The position numbers and the translations under genes are program-made. The notes beneath the pieces are model-generated. The model was not told the DNA's origin. It saw only the letters and a program-made list of their open reading frames with translations, and made no database searches. A stretch of 64,000 bases of DNA, from NCBI GenBank assembly GCA_023512835.1, contig CM042088.1, positions 4,146,078-4,210,077 on the forward strand, written 5' to 3'. Each line of letters opens with the position of its first letter. The first letter of the stretch is position 1. Below are positions 22,696 to 34,450 of the stretch, piece after piece. The DNA comes from Taxillus chinensis (taxonomy: Eukaryota > Streptophyta > Magnoliopsida > Santalales > Loranthaceae).

Positions 22696-23770
22696 CATTT
22701 TTTTCCCCCGAATCACTAACGTAATTTCAGGGTACGACTCCTGTTCAACCTAATCTCTATTTATTAGGGGTGGGCAGAGAACTTTTTCTAGATATATAGA
22801 GAAATCTATTCTAAAAGTTTTGGAACCAGATTCTTCTACCAAATCAATTAGGTGACAGTACGCGTCATTCTGTAAAAATGTTAAAGCGATGTCGATCATG
22901 AGCTTACATGACTTTTTCACGGAGGTTTGTTATTTTGCGCGGCTTTCAAGTAACGCACAATTTCACGATGTATAGTAGTTTCCATTTGTCCGAGGGTGGC
23001 TTCACTTTTCTATGTAAGACAATTTCTGGTTTTTTAGCGTCTGATGTCGCTGTCGGATCTGATTTTGATCGAGCCATGTAAAGGGTATTTAAGAGGCATC
23101 ACCAACTAGTGTTTTTGTAGCTGTGAAAATTTTGCAACTGCTTCTAAATTGATCTTTATTGATTGATAATATTATATTCATATCTTCGGCGACTTTAGAG
23201 CATATAACCTGGTTATTTTATATTTTTTCGTAAATTTTAATGAAAAATAATATTTCTTAAAATTTTATTTTAAAATTTATTTATTTAAAAAAAGTTTACA
23301 TTTCCTTTCTTATAATTTTTTTATTTTGTTAAAGATAATATTTTTATATTTTTTATTACTTTTGTTTTTCTCTATTTTAGTTCTAATTATTATAGTTATG
23401 TTAAAAATAGTATAACATTTATAGAAATTTTTTTGAAAAATAAATAATAAATTTTCTAAATATAAGATGATATATTTATTTTTATTTTCAAATGATGTTT
23501 TAAGAATGAATGGAAAAATATTTTTATTAAAGTTTTTTTAAAATTTTTTAAATTAAATGTGTAATTTGTTTTACGAATAATAAATTAAGCTGATGTAAGT
23601 GTTCTTCGTTTTTGTAATAGAAAATTAAAATAAAAATAATTATTCTTACTTGTATATTTTGTTTTAAAATTTTTATCTTACATTTAGGTCATATTTCAAA
23701 ATTTCATATATTAGTAAAAAAATTAATATTTAATAAAATTACTATTAAATCAAAAAGTTATTCATTATTC

Positions 23771-23771
23771 A

Positions 23772-23850
<79 letters not shown>
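23771..23850. repeat. Long ATT microsatellite
   Basis: About 26 ATT units with a single interruption near 23819. Highly polymorphic loci of this kind are common in plant spacers. Confidence 0.92.
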
Positions 23851-24189
23851 CAAAACTTTAAAAAATGTTATTCAAGAAGATTGAAAGTTAATTTTTTTAA
23901 AACTTGTAAGCTCAACTTACAATAAAATAACAAATTATTTTAAACACTTGACTAAAGAGAAATTTGATGAATTTACAAGTATGGTGACGTTTTATAAAGA
24001 TGGGCGCTGATATTCGACCGAAATTATCTATCGGATTTATCATCTGGATTGACGTGGCAGCTGATGTGTTTGCATATGTATAATTATTAATTACGTTTGT
24101 GGCAGATGATGTGTTTAAATCGGTTTAATGAATTTCAGTTTAATTTCTGTCTTTATCGATTGTTACATTCGCGGAATATGACATGTTTA

Positions 24190-24388
24190 CTTCGGTTCGG
24201 GATGAACTTCGGTTTTAAAAAATAAGACTTCAATTCAGCAAAATAGGATTTCGGTTCAGAAAATAGGATTTCAGTTCGGAAAATAGAAATTTCGGTTCGG
24301 AAAATGGAACTTCGATTCGGGAAATAAGGACTTTGGTTCGGGAAATAAGATTTCCGTTCGGAAAATAGGTCTTCGGTTCGGGAAAAGC
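24190..24388. repeat. Tandem repeat of about 20 bases, around 10 copies
   Basis: Degenerate units with consensus TTCGGTTCGGGAAATAGGA follow one another. The array ends next to an inverted version of its core (TCGAACCGAA at about 24397-24406). There is no coding potential; it could be the subterminal repeat region of a DNA transposon. Confidence 0.75.
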
Positions 24389-25555
24389 TGTTATTCCTCG
24401 AACCGAATCGTCAAAAATATTTATTCGATAAAGATATGCATGGTAAAATAAGGAAGTAAAGAGAACTATTATAAATAAATATACGTGTTATAGAAATTTC
24501 GGAGATGAAGTGAGTTTTGAAAAGTATATGATAGCGAAAAAAAGATTAAGAAAAAGGAGGTAGAGTTAGAGCATATTTAGATTTGTGTGAGTGATTGGAT
24601 TCCAAAGACAGAAAAAATATCTAAAGGATTGTTCAAATAAGGAAAAAGAATACTAGAGTTAAATATAAAGTGTATTAAATACCATAATGACAAGATTTTA
24701 GTAAAGGATATTAATATTAAAGAAAAGTGGAAGGAATATTTTGATAAACTCTTTAATGGTTACTGTTCAAAATGTTAGTTATGGGATTATATCGTGAGAA
24801 GAATTAAATCATTATTTTTTGTGAAGGATAAAATCATGTAAAGTTAAAGAAGCCTTGTGTTGTACTCATATGAGATTTTGTTGAATCAAGTAATTTGGTT
24901 AAATTTGACAAGTAATTTGTACTTCTGATCAGAAGTCTACGGTAGTCGGTAGAAGCAAATACTTGAAGATTAGTCAACAATAGGCAAAGACTGCAAGTTT
25001 CGAACAAGAGGTGTTTTAGGCAAAAGATAACTAAGTTTTTTGCAAGTGTCAACCCAAAAAATTTTAAAAACATTAAAAAAATAATGTAAAACTTCAAAAA
25101 CCAAAAATTTCTTAAAAATCCAAAATCAAACAAAAAACCAAATAAAACGAAAAACATAAAAAACATAAATCTAAAACACAAAAAAAATATAATTTCATTC
25201 TTTAAAAAAATAGTCCAATGAATCATGGGTTAAATAATCGATATTCAATCATAATTGTTTAGACCAAAATACAAATAATTGTGGTAATTACTTTTTTTTT
25301 ATTTAAAACCATTTCAAAACTTTGGCACAAGGGATTATCTTACCAGCTTTCAAAAAACAAAAAAAAAATAAACTTTAAATTAAACCAAGTATGAAAGCTA
25401 ATTGAGGGAAGTGATGACTTTCCTCACTACGTTTCAGGGAAAAATTGTCCATAATTAGTACTCATTGGTCTCATATGCAACATGAATTTTTGAACTAAGC
25501 TAAAACACGTAAAAACTCTTTTTTTTTTTCTAAGATAGGTACTAATTCTAGCCAG

Positions 25556-25830
25556 TGTCACGCCTCTAATTCTAGGAGACTCGAAATCGGAAACGTGACT
25601 GCTTCATGCCCACACTCGAAGGCAATGGAATGATGACTAGCACCAAAGGAGACACAATAAGTGTTATCCTATATGCACATGTTTAATCATACAACGGATG
25701 TATTTTTATACATTCTCAATAACATGTAACTGAATAAAATGTTAAATCATCTCATAGCAAACTAAATCACAATACGTCACGTGTAAAGCCAAACTCATAC
25801 AAAGACAATGGGAAAATATGTCAAATCAGT
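25556..25830 (-). mobile_element. Ty3 LTR-like remnant
   Basis: TGTCACGCC at 25556 followed by a diverged version of the LTR edge seen at 37161, 39605 and 53131 (ends of accessions such as ctctaattctaggagactcg). The other end was not located, so the true length is unknown. Confidence 0.45.
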
Positions 25831-25839
25831 ACAATAATA

Positions 25840-26345
25840 TAATTATTATTAATAATAAGTGATAATATGAGTAGTGATAACATAACTAATATAATTATAT
25901 ATCCTGTTATCATATTACTTGTGTTATAAACAATACAATAGTTCGAGGAAACATATTTCTCCAAATATAAAATATAAAATATAAAATACATACTATCAAA
26001 AATCGAAACTCACTCTCATTATATATTTTATATTATATCAAAATAGTCAGTATTGTATAATTAACTAATAACATTGATTATAATTATAATAGTATATATA
26101 TATATATATATAAACTAATACTTAATAATTAAGCTTAGAAAAAATAATTATATTATTAATCATTTTAATTACATTAAGGGAAATAAGTTTGAGAAACACG
26201 GCCTTTCGGACTATTATATTGTTTATAACATGAGTACTTTGATGACCAGATATATAATTATATTAGTTAGGTTATCACTATTTATATTAACACTTATTAT
26301 CGATGATAATTATATTAATTAGATTATCACTACTTGCTATTTAAA
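25840..26345. repeat. Fold-back inverted repeat, arms of about 125 bases
   Basis: The reverse complement of about 25850-25970 matches about 26190-26335 almost word for word (tattgtttataaca, atatataattatattagtta, ggttatcacta). The spacer is about 220 AT-rich bases. It could be a MITE-like element or palindromic debris. Confidence 0.7.
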
Positions 26346-27319
26346 TTATTACTTATTGATTAGAATTTATACATGCATATATATAATATCTGAAGTTTAA
26401 TAGCTTATGTTAAAAGGTTTATCAATAACTATTATATATATCATAAATGAATATTATTTACTATGTTTACAGAATTAGTATATATATTTAAAATCTAACA
26501 TATAAATAATATTAGTCATCATTTTCTTGTTAATGGATCTCTGATGTGTGAAGTACTTAATCTTCTTGTTGTTCTATCTACTCACTCATGAAGTCTTCCA
26601 TTAAGTCCTCGAAGTCTTCGATCCAGAGATAACTTTCCTCTTCTTAACCCTGCAAAGGTCTTTCCATGTGGAAAACTAGGTTATCTTCATTTATATATCC
26701 TCAAGGTTAACTTCCCTTAAACTACATCGATCAAAGCACACCCTGTCCTCAAGAAGGGTCTTCCTAGGAGTAACTAAACTCCCAAAAAACTCAAGTATTG
26801 GCATGAATAAGATGTAATGATATAAACAGTATTTCACAACTCATTGAATTAAAGTCCAAACATAACTCAAAAATAGCTAAAATCATGATTCTCACATGTT
26901 TGCACTTCCCAATTAAGGCATAAAAATCAAGATGAATTAATCAAATATTAAAGCATCAAAATTTCAGTTGTGCAAAATATGTATCTATACTAGACAACTT
27001 AACTTTAACTATTCAAGATTCTTAATCATTATTCAAATATTGCACAATCAAATAAACTCAAATAGAATTAATCATTAGTACTCAAAGATTCACAAAAAAT
27101 TCAAGTGTCAATCAAGTTCAAGACTAAAAACATGTAGCCTATAAATTACAAAAAATAAAAATTAACCACAAAAACAAATGAAAATCTTTTTGGTTTTTTT
27201 ATGTTTTTAGAATTAAAAATAAATAAACAAATAAATAAACTAAGAAAAAACACAACAGCAATAAAAAAACAAACTAAGGAAAATACACAAAAAAAAAACT
27301 ATTTAACTAAACCAAACTA
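26346..27319. other. AT-rich spacer next to the Ty3 relic
   Basis: No gene seen. The part next to 27320 is probably the untranslated 3' region or LTR of the retroelement to the right, but no LTR edge was recognised. Confidence 0.4.
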
Positions 27320-30300
27320 TGTGTTCCCTCCCCCACACTTAAATGTTGCATTGTCCTCAATGTAATCCAAAAATAGAAACTATGGATATGGAATGCAATT
27401 TTAAAAATGAACAATGAACAATAAATGAAACAACCTGATGGGCTCAAAGAATGACAGGTTCATACATTTGGATAGAATCCAATGCATGTATAGGAAAACC
27501 CCCATAGAAGTGTTTGAGCCGATGTCCGTTGACCGTGAAGCTATGTCCTGATCCCTCCTGAATGATCTCTACTGCACCATATGGAAAGACACAAACTACA
27601 GTATAGGGCCCAGTCCATCTCGTCCTTAGCTTACCAGGCATAAGCTTTAATCGCGAAGTATAAAGAAGAACACGCTCACCTTCTTCGAACTCCCTCCTGT
27701 GAATTATCTTGTCATGGGCAGCTTTGGAATTTTCCTTGTAGAGCCTTGCATTATCATAAGAATCCAAATGAAGCTCCTCAAGTTCCTGAAGTTGAAGTTT
27801 CCTTTGCTCCCCTGCTTGGGCCAAGTCCATGTTGCAAGCTTTGACTGGCCAGTATGCTCTATGCTCCACCTCCACGGGAAGATGACAAAACTTCCCATAA
27901 ACTAATCGAAATGGGGACATGCCAATGGGAGTTTTGTATGCTGTTCGATAGGCCCAAAGTGCATCATCAAGGCGCTGGCTCTAATCCTTCCTATTGGGCT
28001 GGACAATCTTCTCCAGGATTTGCTTCAACTCTTGATTAGACACCTCTGCTTGGCCATTGGTTTGGGGATGGTATGGTGTCAAAGTCTTGTGTGTCACCTC
28101 ATACTTTTGAAATAGTGCTCGAAAGTGCCTGTAGCAAAAGTGAGTCCCTTGATCGCTAAACATTGCTTTAGGAATGCCAAACTTACAAAAGATGTTAGTT
28201 TTCATAAAATCCACAACAACTTTTGAATTGTCAGTCCTCGTGGCTTTCGCCTCCACCCACTTACTCACATAATCCACAACAACCAATATATACAAATAGC
28301 CAAAAGAACTAGGAAAAGGACCCATGAAATCAATACCCCAAACATCAAAAAGTTCACAAAATATCATAGGCTGTTGAGGCATCTCATGTTTCCTAGATAT
28401 ATTACTAGTATGTTGGCAATGATCACATGCTTTACAAAACTCATAAACATCATGAAACAAAGTGGGCCAATACATACCAGAGTCCAATACCTTCCTAGCT
28501 GTGCACTGTGAGCCAAAGTGTCCTCCACAAGCAAGTATGTGGCAGAATTTCAAAATAGACTGGATCTCATGGATGGGAACACATTGCCGAATAATCTGAT
28601 CACTGCCAATCCTCCAAAGATAAGGATCATCCCAAAAATAGTGTCTTGTATCACTCTTCAACTTCGCTACTTGGTGCTTCCTATAATGATCAGGAATTTT
28701 AGAAGCCACCAAGTAGTTCACCAAATCAGCATACCATGGACGGGCAAAAGTGACTGCATATAGGTGCTCATATGGAAAGGTGTCTCTCAACCCCAAGGAA
28801 ATGATGTCCTCTGATAGGTGGGGAAGTCGGCTCATGTGATCGGCAACTAGATTTTCAGACCCCTTTTTATCTTTGATCTCTATGTCGAACTCTTGAAGAA
28901 ACAACATCCATCGAATAAGTCGTGGTTTGGCATCTGGCTTCTTCAATAGGTACCTCAGAGCCGCATGATTAGAAAAGACAACAACTTTCGATCCTAAGAG
29001 ATAGGAACGAAATTTATCTAAGGCAAAGATGATTGCAAGGAACTCCTTCTCGGTAGTGGTGCATGTGGAACTTCATCCACTCTTTGTGAAAGAACAGCTC
29101 TCACAACAAAATTAGAAGCATCACACATAGGCTCAAATGGCCAGTCCCACTTTGGTGGTTGAATGATTGGTGGGGTGGTCAGCTGCTTCTTCAACTCATC
29201 AAAAGCTAACTTACAAGAATCATCAAAAACAAAAAGATTTTTCTTTCTGCAATAGTTGTGACAATGGGTGCATAATCTTACTGAAGTCCTTGATGAAGCG
29301 CCTGTAAAAACCCGCATGTCCTAGGAAAGAACGAACAACTCGAACACAAGTAGGATAGGGTAAAGATGTAATAAGATCAACTTTAGATTTATCTACCTTT
29401 ATACCATGCTTGGAAATTACATGTCCTAGAACTATGCCTTTCTCAACCATAAAATGACATTTTTCAAAATTAAGCACAAGGTTTTTATCAATGCAACGAC
29501 GAAAAATATTACCTAGGCTAAAGAGACATTCATCAAATGAGGAGCCATAAACAGTAAAATCATCCATAAATACTTCCATGCAATTCTCAAGAAAATTAGA
29601 AAATATACTCATCATACATCTTTGGAAAGTACCAGGAGCATTAAAAAGACCAAATGACATCCTTCTATATACAAAAGTACAAAATGAGCAAGTGAATATA
29701 GTTTTCTCTTGGTCCTCTAGAGCAATGGGAACCTAAAAATAGCAAGAAAAATCATCCAAGAAGTAATAATGTGTCCTACCTGCCAGTCTCTCTAACATTT
29801 GGTTAATGAAGGGGAGTGAGAAGTGGTCCTTGCGAGTGACACCATTAAGTCTCCTATAATCAATGCATACTCGCTAGCTATTCTAGACTCGTATAGAAAC
29901 CAATTTCTCCCTCTCATTTTTTACCACAGTGAACCCAGTCTTTTTGGGTACCACTTGAACAGGACTAACCCACTGAGAATCAAAGATAAGATAAATAATG
30001 CCAGTTGCAAATAATTTTTCTACCTCTTTCTTAACAACTTCTAGCAAAGTGGGGTTTAGCCTCCTTTGGGACTGCCTCCCTGGTTTAGCACCATCTTCTA
30101 AGAAAATCCTATGCATGCAAGTGGATGGGCTAAGTCCAAGAATATCATCCAATGTTCAACCTATTGCCTTAATATTGTCCCTCAAGAGAGCCAGCAGTTT
30201 GGTCTCTTGGTCTGGTAGGAGATTACTAGCAATAATAATAGACAAGCTATCTTCATTCATCAAATATACATATTTCAAATTACTAGGCAAATGTTTCAAC

Positions 30301-30440
30301 TCAGGTGTAGGTGGGTGTTGTATGGAATAAAGCATGCTAGGTGTAGACATTTGTGCACAAGAAGCAATAGAGTGAACATGTGCAACATCATCAGAAAAAA
30401 GTGTAGGGCAAACAAAGCACCAAGGTATATTTGAAAGACT
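27320..30440 (-). mobile_element. Athila/Tat-like Ty3 retrotransposon relic
   Basis: A minus-strand pol region without gag or recognisable LTRs. At the 3' side (left) a polypurine tract reads on the minus strand AGTGTGGGGGAGGGAAC (about 27328-27344), the expected primer site for plus-strand synthesis. From right to left the order is RT, RNase H, integrase, which is the Ty3 order. The integrase tail ([20 protein letters not shown]) is typical of the Athila/Tat branch. Confidence 0.85.
27444..30350 (-). pseudogene. Ty3 pol pseudogene: RT, RNase H, integrase
   Basis: RT is seen at about 29223-30152: MSFGLFNAPGTFQRCM, then the catalytic FMDDF at about 29550. RNase H starts near 29018-29317 and ends in the first part of the frame 28946-27981. 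Integrase shows its HHCC zinc region ([21 protein letters not shown]) and the DDE acidic residues ([25 protein letters not shown]). The integrase C-terminal part is the separate frame 27920-27444. A TAG near 27981, several frameshifts in RT and a stop near 29880 make it inactive. Confidence 0.85.
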
Positions 30441-31041
30441 CTAACACCTCAAAGCATTTACAGTGAACTCAAAAATTATAGTACCTTAAGTTTTATTTAA
30501 CCTAAAACTTATATTTTATAAATTATAATTAGTATTATCTTTTACCCTAAAATAGCAAACTCGCCAAAATTTAACCATTCTCTCTTTTGCGTTCTCTCTC
30601 TCCCGCCCTCTCTCCCTCATAACTTTCTCTCGCCCGCCGCCCCCTCCTCCCATCTCTCTTCTAGTAGCTATGTCACCACCCCCTCCCTTGCCGCTACCTC
30701 ATCCTCATGGATCTCTCTCCCCTGCCACCGCATTGCACACCTACTCCCTAGATCTCTCTCCCCGGCTACCGCCCTGCTACTCCCCTCTCCTACTGCTCTC
30801 TATTCCCCCTAGATGGCTGGATCTCTCTCCCAGCCATTGCGCCGACCCTATCGCCTAGATCTCTCTCTCCCGCTGCACCGATGCCCCCTCCCCTCTAAAT
30901 CTCTCTCCCCAACCATCGTGCCGCCGCCCCATCCCCTTTTCCCAACCCACCACCCCTTGCTCCCCGCAATGTTCTACCCTCCCCTCCAACAATACAAGTG
31001 ATAAAAAAAATAGTCAGTCCTGGCTGACTAAATATGGGCAG
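30441..31041. other. Spacer with a CT-rich imperfect repeat
   Basis: From about 30590 to 30990 the plus strand is pyrimidine-rich and repeats a phrase based on TAGATCTCTCTCCC five or so times. The resulting proline/serine-rich frames are compositional artefacts. No gene seen. Confidence 0.5.
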
Positions 31042-31695
31042 TAGGGCTGCAAACAAACCAAGCCGAATAGTAAGGTATTTGAACGTGTTTGTTACTATTT
31101 ATTAACAAACCGAACCGAACATGAGCCTTAAACTATGATGTTTACAAACTGTTCTCAAATGTTACTCTGTTGTTCACAAATATTCACGAACATGTGTTCA
31201 TAAATTTATTCACAAACGCTTACGAATACAATTATAAAATCATAAAAATTTATAAAAAGAATCTATACTATAAACTTATTCAAAAAAGTATAATTAATTA
31301 AATATTAGGCTGTATTATCTTTGTTTAATATGTTTAAATAATTATTATATATAGGTCATAAAAATATTATAATAGTAATAATAAACAAATAAATCAAAAA
31401 CATATATTTTTTATTTAATAATAATATAAAAGTATATACTTATTAAATTATTTTTATACATATTAATTGATTTGTTAATTTTTCATTCACAAATAATTTT
31501 CATGAACACGAAAGATAGTCATGAACTGTTTGGGAACATTTGTTCATGAACATTCGCGAACATGTTCCCGAATATAACAATGGTATTTGTGAACTGTTCA
31601 CGAACAATACTACTCCTTAACGAACGAACATAAACGATCTTTTACCGAGCCAAACACAAACTTGTTCATGAACATTTAATTCATTTACAGCCCTA
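31042..31695. mobile_element. hAT-like MITE, 654 bp
   Basis: The left end TAGGGCTGCAAACAAA (31042) and right end TTCATTTACAGCCCTA (to 31695) are imperfect terminal inverted repeats. The flanking octamers ATGGGCAG (31034-31041) and ATGAGCAG (31696-31703) match at 7 of 8 positions, the target-duplication length of hAT elements. The interior is non-coding and rich in gttcatgaac-type palindromic words near both ends. Confidence 0.78.
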
Positions 31696-32923
31696 ATGAG
31701 CAGTCGATTTAATCATTGCTAATATACTGTAGCAATAATAAATCCATTGTAAATACATTTTAAATGTTTTAGTTACATTTTAGCTAAATTTTAATTTTAG
31801 TTATCCCACTGTAAATATTCTTACCTTCAAAAACAAAAAAACAAATCTGATTGTCATTTTTAGCATTAACTTATAAAAATAGCACAAGCTACCATGGATC
31901 AACCCACTACATATTTTATGCCTATGAACAATCACTCCCATCCATAAGTAGCATCTTCTTGATTAATTGATGTGGCTACAAATGATAACTTCCAAGTTTC
32001 AATCATTTTCAACATAATTACGAAAAACTGAGGCTCAATGAAGACAATGCTGATGTGAATTACCATAGTGCAGGTCTGATCCAATCATACCAGTCCGCAA
32101 TTCCTGCACGGTTTCACATCTAACATTCCAATGTGTAACGAGAAAATGGGAAAAAATAAATAGAAGGTGCAGAATCCAGCCATCCCGATAATCTTGTAGA
32201 GAGGGAAGCGGGAGTAAGAGGACAACTTAACAGAAGAACAAAGACAAACAGAACAGAGGTGTATCGATTCAACGGCATCAATGGTAAGCAGTGTAATTTC
32301 CAGAACAGAACAAAGACAAACAGAACAGATGTAAGCAGTGTAATTTCCATCTGTGTGGTGCCAATTCAATGGTATCAATTTGCGTACAAAGTTCCCTCCA
32401 GAGAATGCTTATTTCATCTAGCGATTCCGAGCATTTGTGACTGATTTACTTCTATCTTTACTCAAGCAAACTTCGAACATGATCCACCAACAAAGGTACT
32501 CCAAAAAGTGTGAATAAATCAACATAAGAAGAGGACAAGACCATGCTCCAATAATATATATCCAAGAGAAGAACACTAATGTCCTCATCACATTCAAATC
32601 CAAAATGTTCTTATAGCAAACATATCCCATCAACCCCCCAACTCAAATGAACTAGTGGTAAACTTATGCTAGTAATAACTCGATGACAGTTGTAATCTTT
32701 GGAACAACAGGAGTATCTAAATAAATCATCACATAATTAGAGAAACACAAACTATATTAGATTCCAATGCGTTACATCTCAGTCACGAAGTTACTGCTTT
32801 AGAAATCAATCAGGTAGAGAAACTTAAAACTCACAAGAAGCCACGGAAAATATTTGCAAACATTAAATCCCATGACTCCTGCGATTCGCATTTTACTGAA
32901 AGTCATTATCTGTTGAGAAATAA
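31696..32923 (-). other. Spacer and probable 3' UTR of the presenilin gene
   Basis: No coding region. Positions 32237-32348 hold two direct repeats: AACAAAGACAAACAGAACAG at 32237 and 32309, and GTAAGCAGTGTAATTTCC at 32284 and 32331. The part next to 32924 is likely transcribed as the tail of the minus-strand gene. Confidence 0.5.
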
Positions 32924-34240
32924 TCAAAACATCATTGAATTTGTAGATATCCCCATAACAAAAGGCTCCAACAATAACCGAGTAAGAAAGTAAAATGTAA
33001 CACCCAATGCAATGGAGATAGGAAGAGCCGGCAACGCACGTTGGCAAACAGACAACAAGATGAGAGTGCAACCCAGTCCAGATATGATTGCGAGGTAACA
33101 TGCATAGACGGTCATAAGATCATACATTGCAGCTCTCCCTACAAGAACACTGTAGAAAACGAAGTCCCCAAGACCAAGTTTTATACCTCGCCCAATTTCT
33201 ACTGATGTCTCCACAGTCTCCCTCCTAATCCGTTCTCTCTCATTCCTAACACCCAACATCTCGTTCTCAGCAGGAGGAGAGATATCCTCATGAACAACAA
33301 TTTCGGACGACTCTGGCCTTCCCCCCGAATTCACCAATGGGGATGTTTCCCACTCAACTCTAGCACTGTTACCCCCTCCCAGTTGATGATTCCCAGCCTC
33401 AACAGCAGCGTGCCTAGAATTGAACCCATTTCCCGAACCAATCTCAGACCCATTCTCATTGCTTCGAGAAAGCTGCGGAAGCTCAACCGAGCTAGATTGA
33501 GACGACCCAAAAGCCGCAAGGCCCAAAATCGCGGGTCCGTTTCGAGGTACAGCCGGTGGTCGAGACTCATATACAAGAGCCGGAATTTGCTCCTGCCGTC
33601 TTGAGGCCAGCTCAACCAGCATCTTCAGGGGCCCTCCGGGAGCGAGAACTGCAACCAAATCATACACAGCCAACGCCACAAGCGTAATCCATGTGCTCCA
33701 CTCGGGCAATTTGGTGAACCAAGCAGCCACGAAGATGCCCACAAGTACCATATAGACCTGGGTCACGAAAATCGGAACCCCTCCCCCAAAAACCGAGGCG
33801 GCACCAATCACGGCGAAATTGAACAGCAAGACGAAGCAGGTTATGGAATCGACGGGGACGGAGAATCGGTCGATCAGGGCTAGGAAGATTGGTCCGCCGA
33901 GGCCGCCGAGGACAAAGAAGGTGGAGAATCGGGTGTAGTGCTTGAGGAGAGCAGTGAAGTTGTAGTAGTAGAGGAGGACCAGGACGAAGGTGAGGGCGGC
34001 GAGGAGGGCGACGAAGACGAGGGCGTTGAGGAGCGAACCCTCGAGCTTGTGGGCAGCGGAGTCGGATGGGCTCTCGAGGTAGACGAGGTTGACGGCGGTG
34101 CGCGAGGCCGGGGGCTCTGCAGTAGGGGAGAGGACGGAGACGAGGACGACGACAAGGAGCATGCAGATGGAGACCGGGGATATGACGCCGATGATTTCGA
34201 CCCCGATTGAGGAGAGGATGGTCCCGTCCGCTTCCGCCAT
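32924..34240 (-). CDS. Presenilin (gamma-secretase-type intramembrane aspartic protease)
   Basis: An intronless frame of 438 codons from ATG 34240. Presenilins are polytopic ER/endomembrane aspartic proteases that cut transmembrane segments as part of gamma-secretase. Both catalytic motifs are intact: YD in ALAVYDLVAV (Asp194) and GxGD in KLGLGDFVFYS (Asp359). PAL is at residues 404-406 (ALPALP). About nine hydrophobic spans are visible: the first near residues 18-40, others at 70-92, 104-125, 132-152, 156-175 and 183-201, and three after 355. The loop between the two aspartates (about 205-350) is hydrophilic and serine/asparagine-rich, as in plant family members. The single-exon structure is as I recall for plant presenilins. 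The gene looks intact. Confidence 0.96.
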   Translation of the reverse strand: MAEADGTILSSIGVEIIGVISPVSICMLLVVVLVSVLSPTAEPPASRTAVNLVYLESPSDSAAHKLEGSLLNALVFVALLAALTFVLVLLYYYNFTALLKHYTRFSTFFVLGGLGGPIFLALIDRFSVPVDSITCFVLLFNFAVIGAASVFGGGVPIFVTQVYMVLVGIFVAAWFTKLPEWSTWITLVALAVYDLVAVLAPGGPLKMLVELASRRQEQIPALVYESRPPAVPRNGPAILGLAAFGSSQSSSVELPQLSRSNENGSEIGSGNGFNSRHAAVEAGNHQLGGGNSARVEWETSPLVNSGGRPESSEIVVHEDISPPAENEMLGVRNERERIRRETVETSVEIGRGIKLGLGDFVFYSVLVGRAAMYDLMTVYACYLAIISGLGCTLILLSVCQRALPALPISIALGVTFYFLTRLLLEPFVMGISTNSMMF

Positions 34241-34450
34241 GGCCGAGAGCTGTGGCGGCGATGACGTCGGAAGCGGCGGCGAAGGAGATTTCCGATCAGA
34301 GGAAAGTTTGGGTGGGAAGGGGTGATTGAACGATGGAGGCGAGTTGTGTGATTTGGAGAGAGACTGGGGAAATGGGTCATGGGGTTATGCAGACTGCAGC
34401 CATGGCTGGAGGAGAGAGAGGGTGTGTGGGGGCGAGAGTGGGGTCTACAG
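34241..34450 (-). promoter_or_regulatory. Presenilin 5' leader / proximal promoter
   Basis: GC-richer than its surroundings, with CT-rich runs on the minus strand (GA runs at about 34350-34362 and 34411-34422 on the plus strand). The overlapping minus-strand frame of 193 codons (34461-33880) is serine/proline-rich only because it shifts the presenilin reading frame. No clear TATA box was chosen. Confidence 0.45.

Larger units (their letters stand above)
22696..25555. other. 3' UTR of the Mei2-like gene and AT-rich spacer
   Basis: The first 400-500 bases after the stop are probably the 3' untranslated region; an exact poly(A) site is not visible. From about 23220 the sequence is very AT-rich, with no gene seen. 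It contains an ATT array (23771-23850) and a 20-base tandem repeat (24190-24388). The minus-strand frame at 24834-25226 is phenylalanine-rich low-complexity sequence, not a gene. Confidence 0.6.

Noticed and set aside
24834..25226. Phe-rich minus-strand frame of 130 codons
   Set aside because: Low-complexity translation of A-rich DNA on the plus strand.
30670..31001. Proline/serine-rich plus-strand frames
   Set aside because: Produced by a CT-rich repeat; no start context or domain.
33938..34325. Plus-strand acidic/basic frames antisense to presenilin
   Set aside because: Compositional mirror of the sense gene; no conserved domain.
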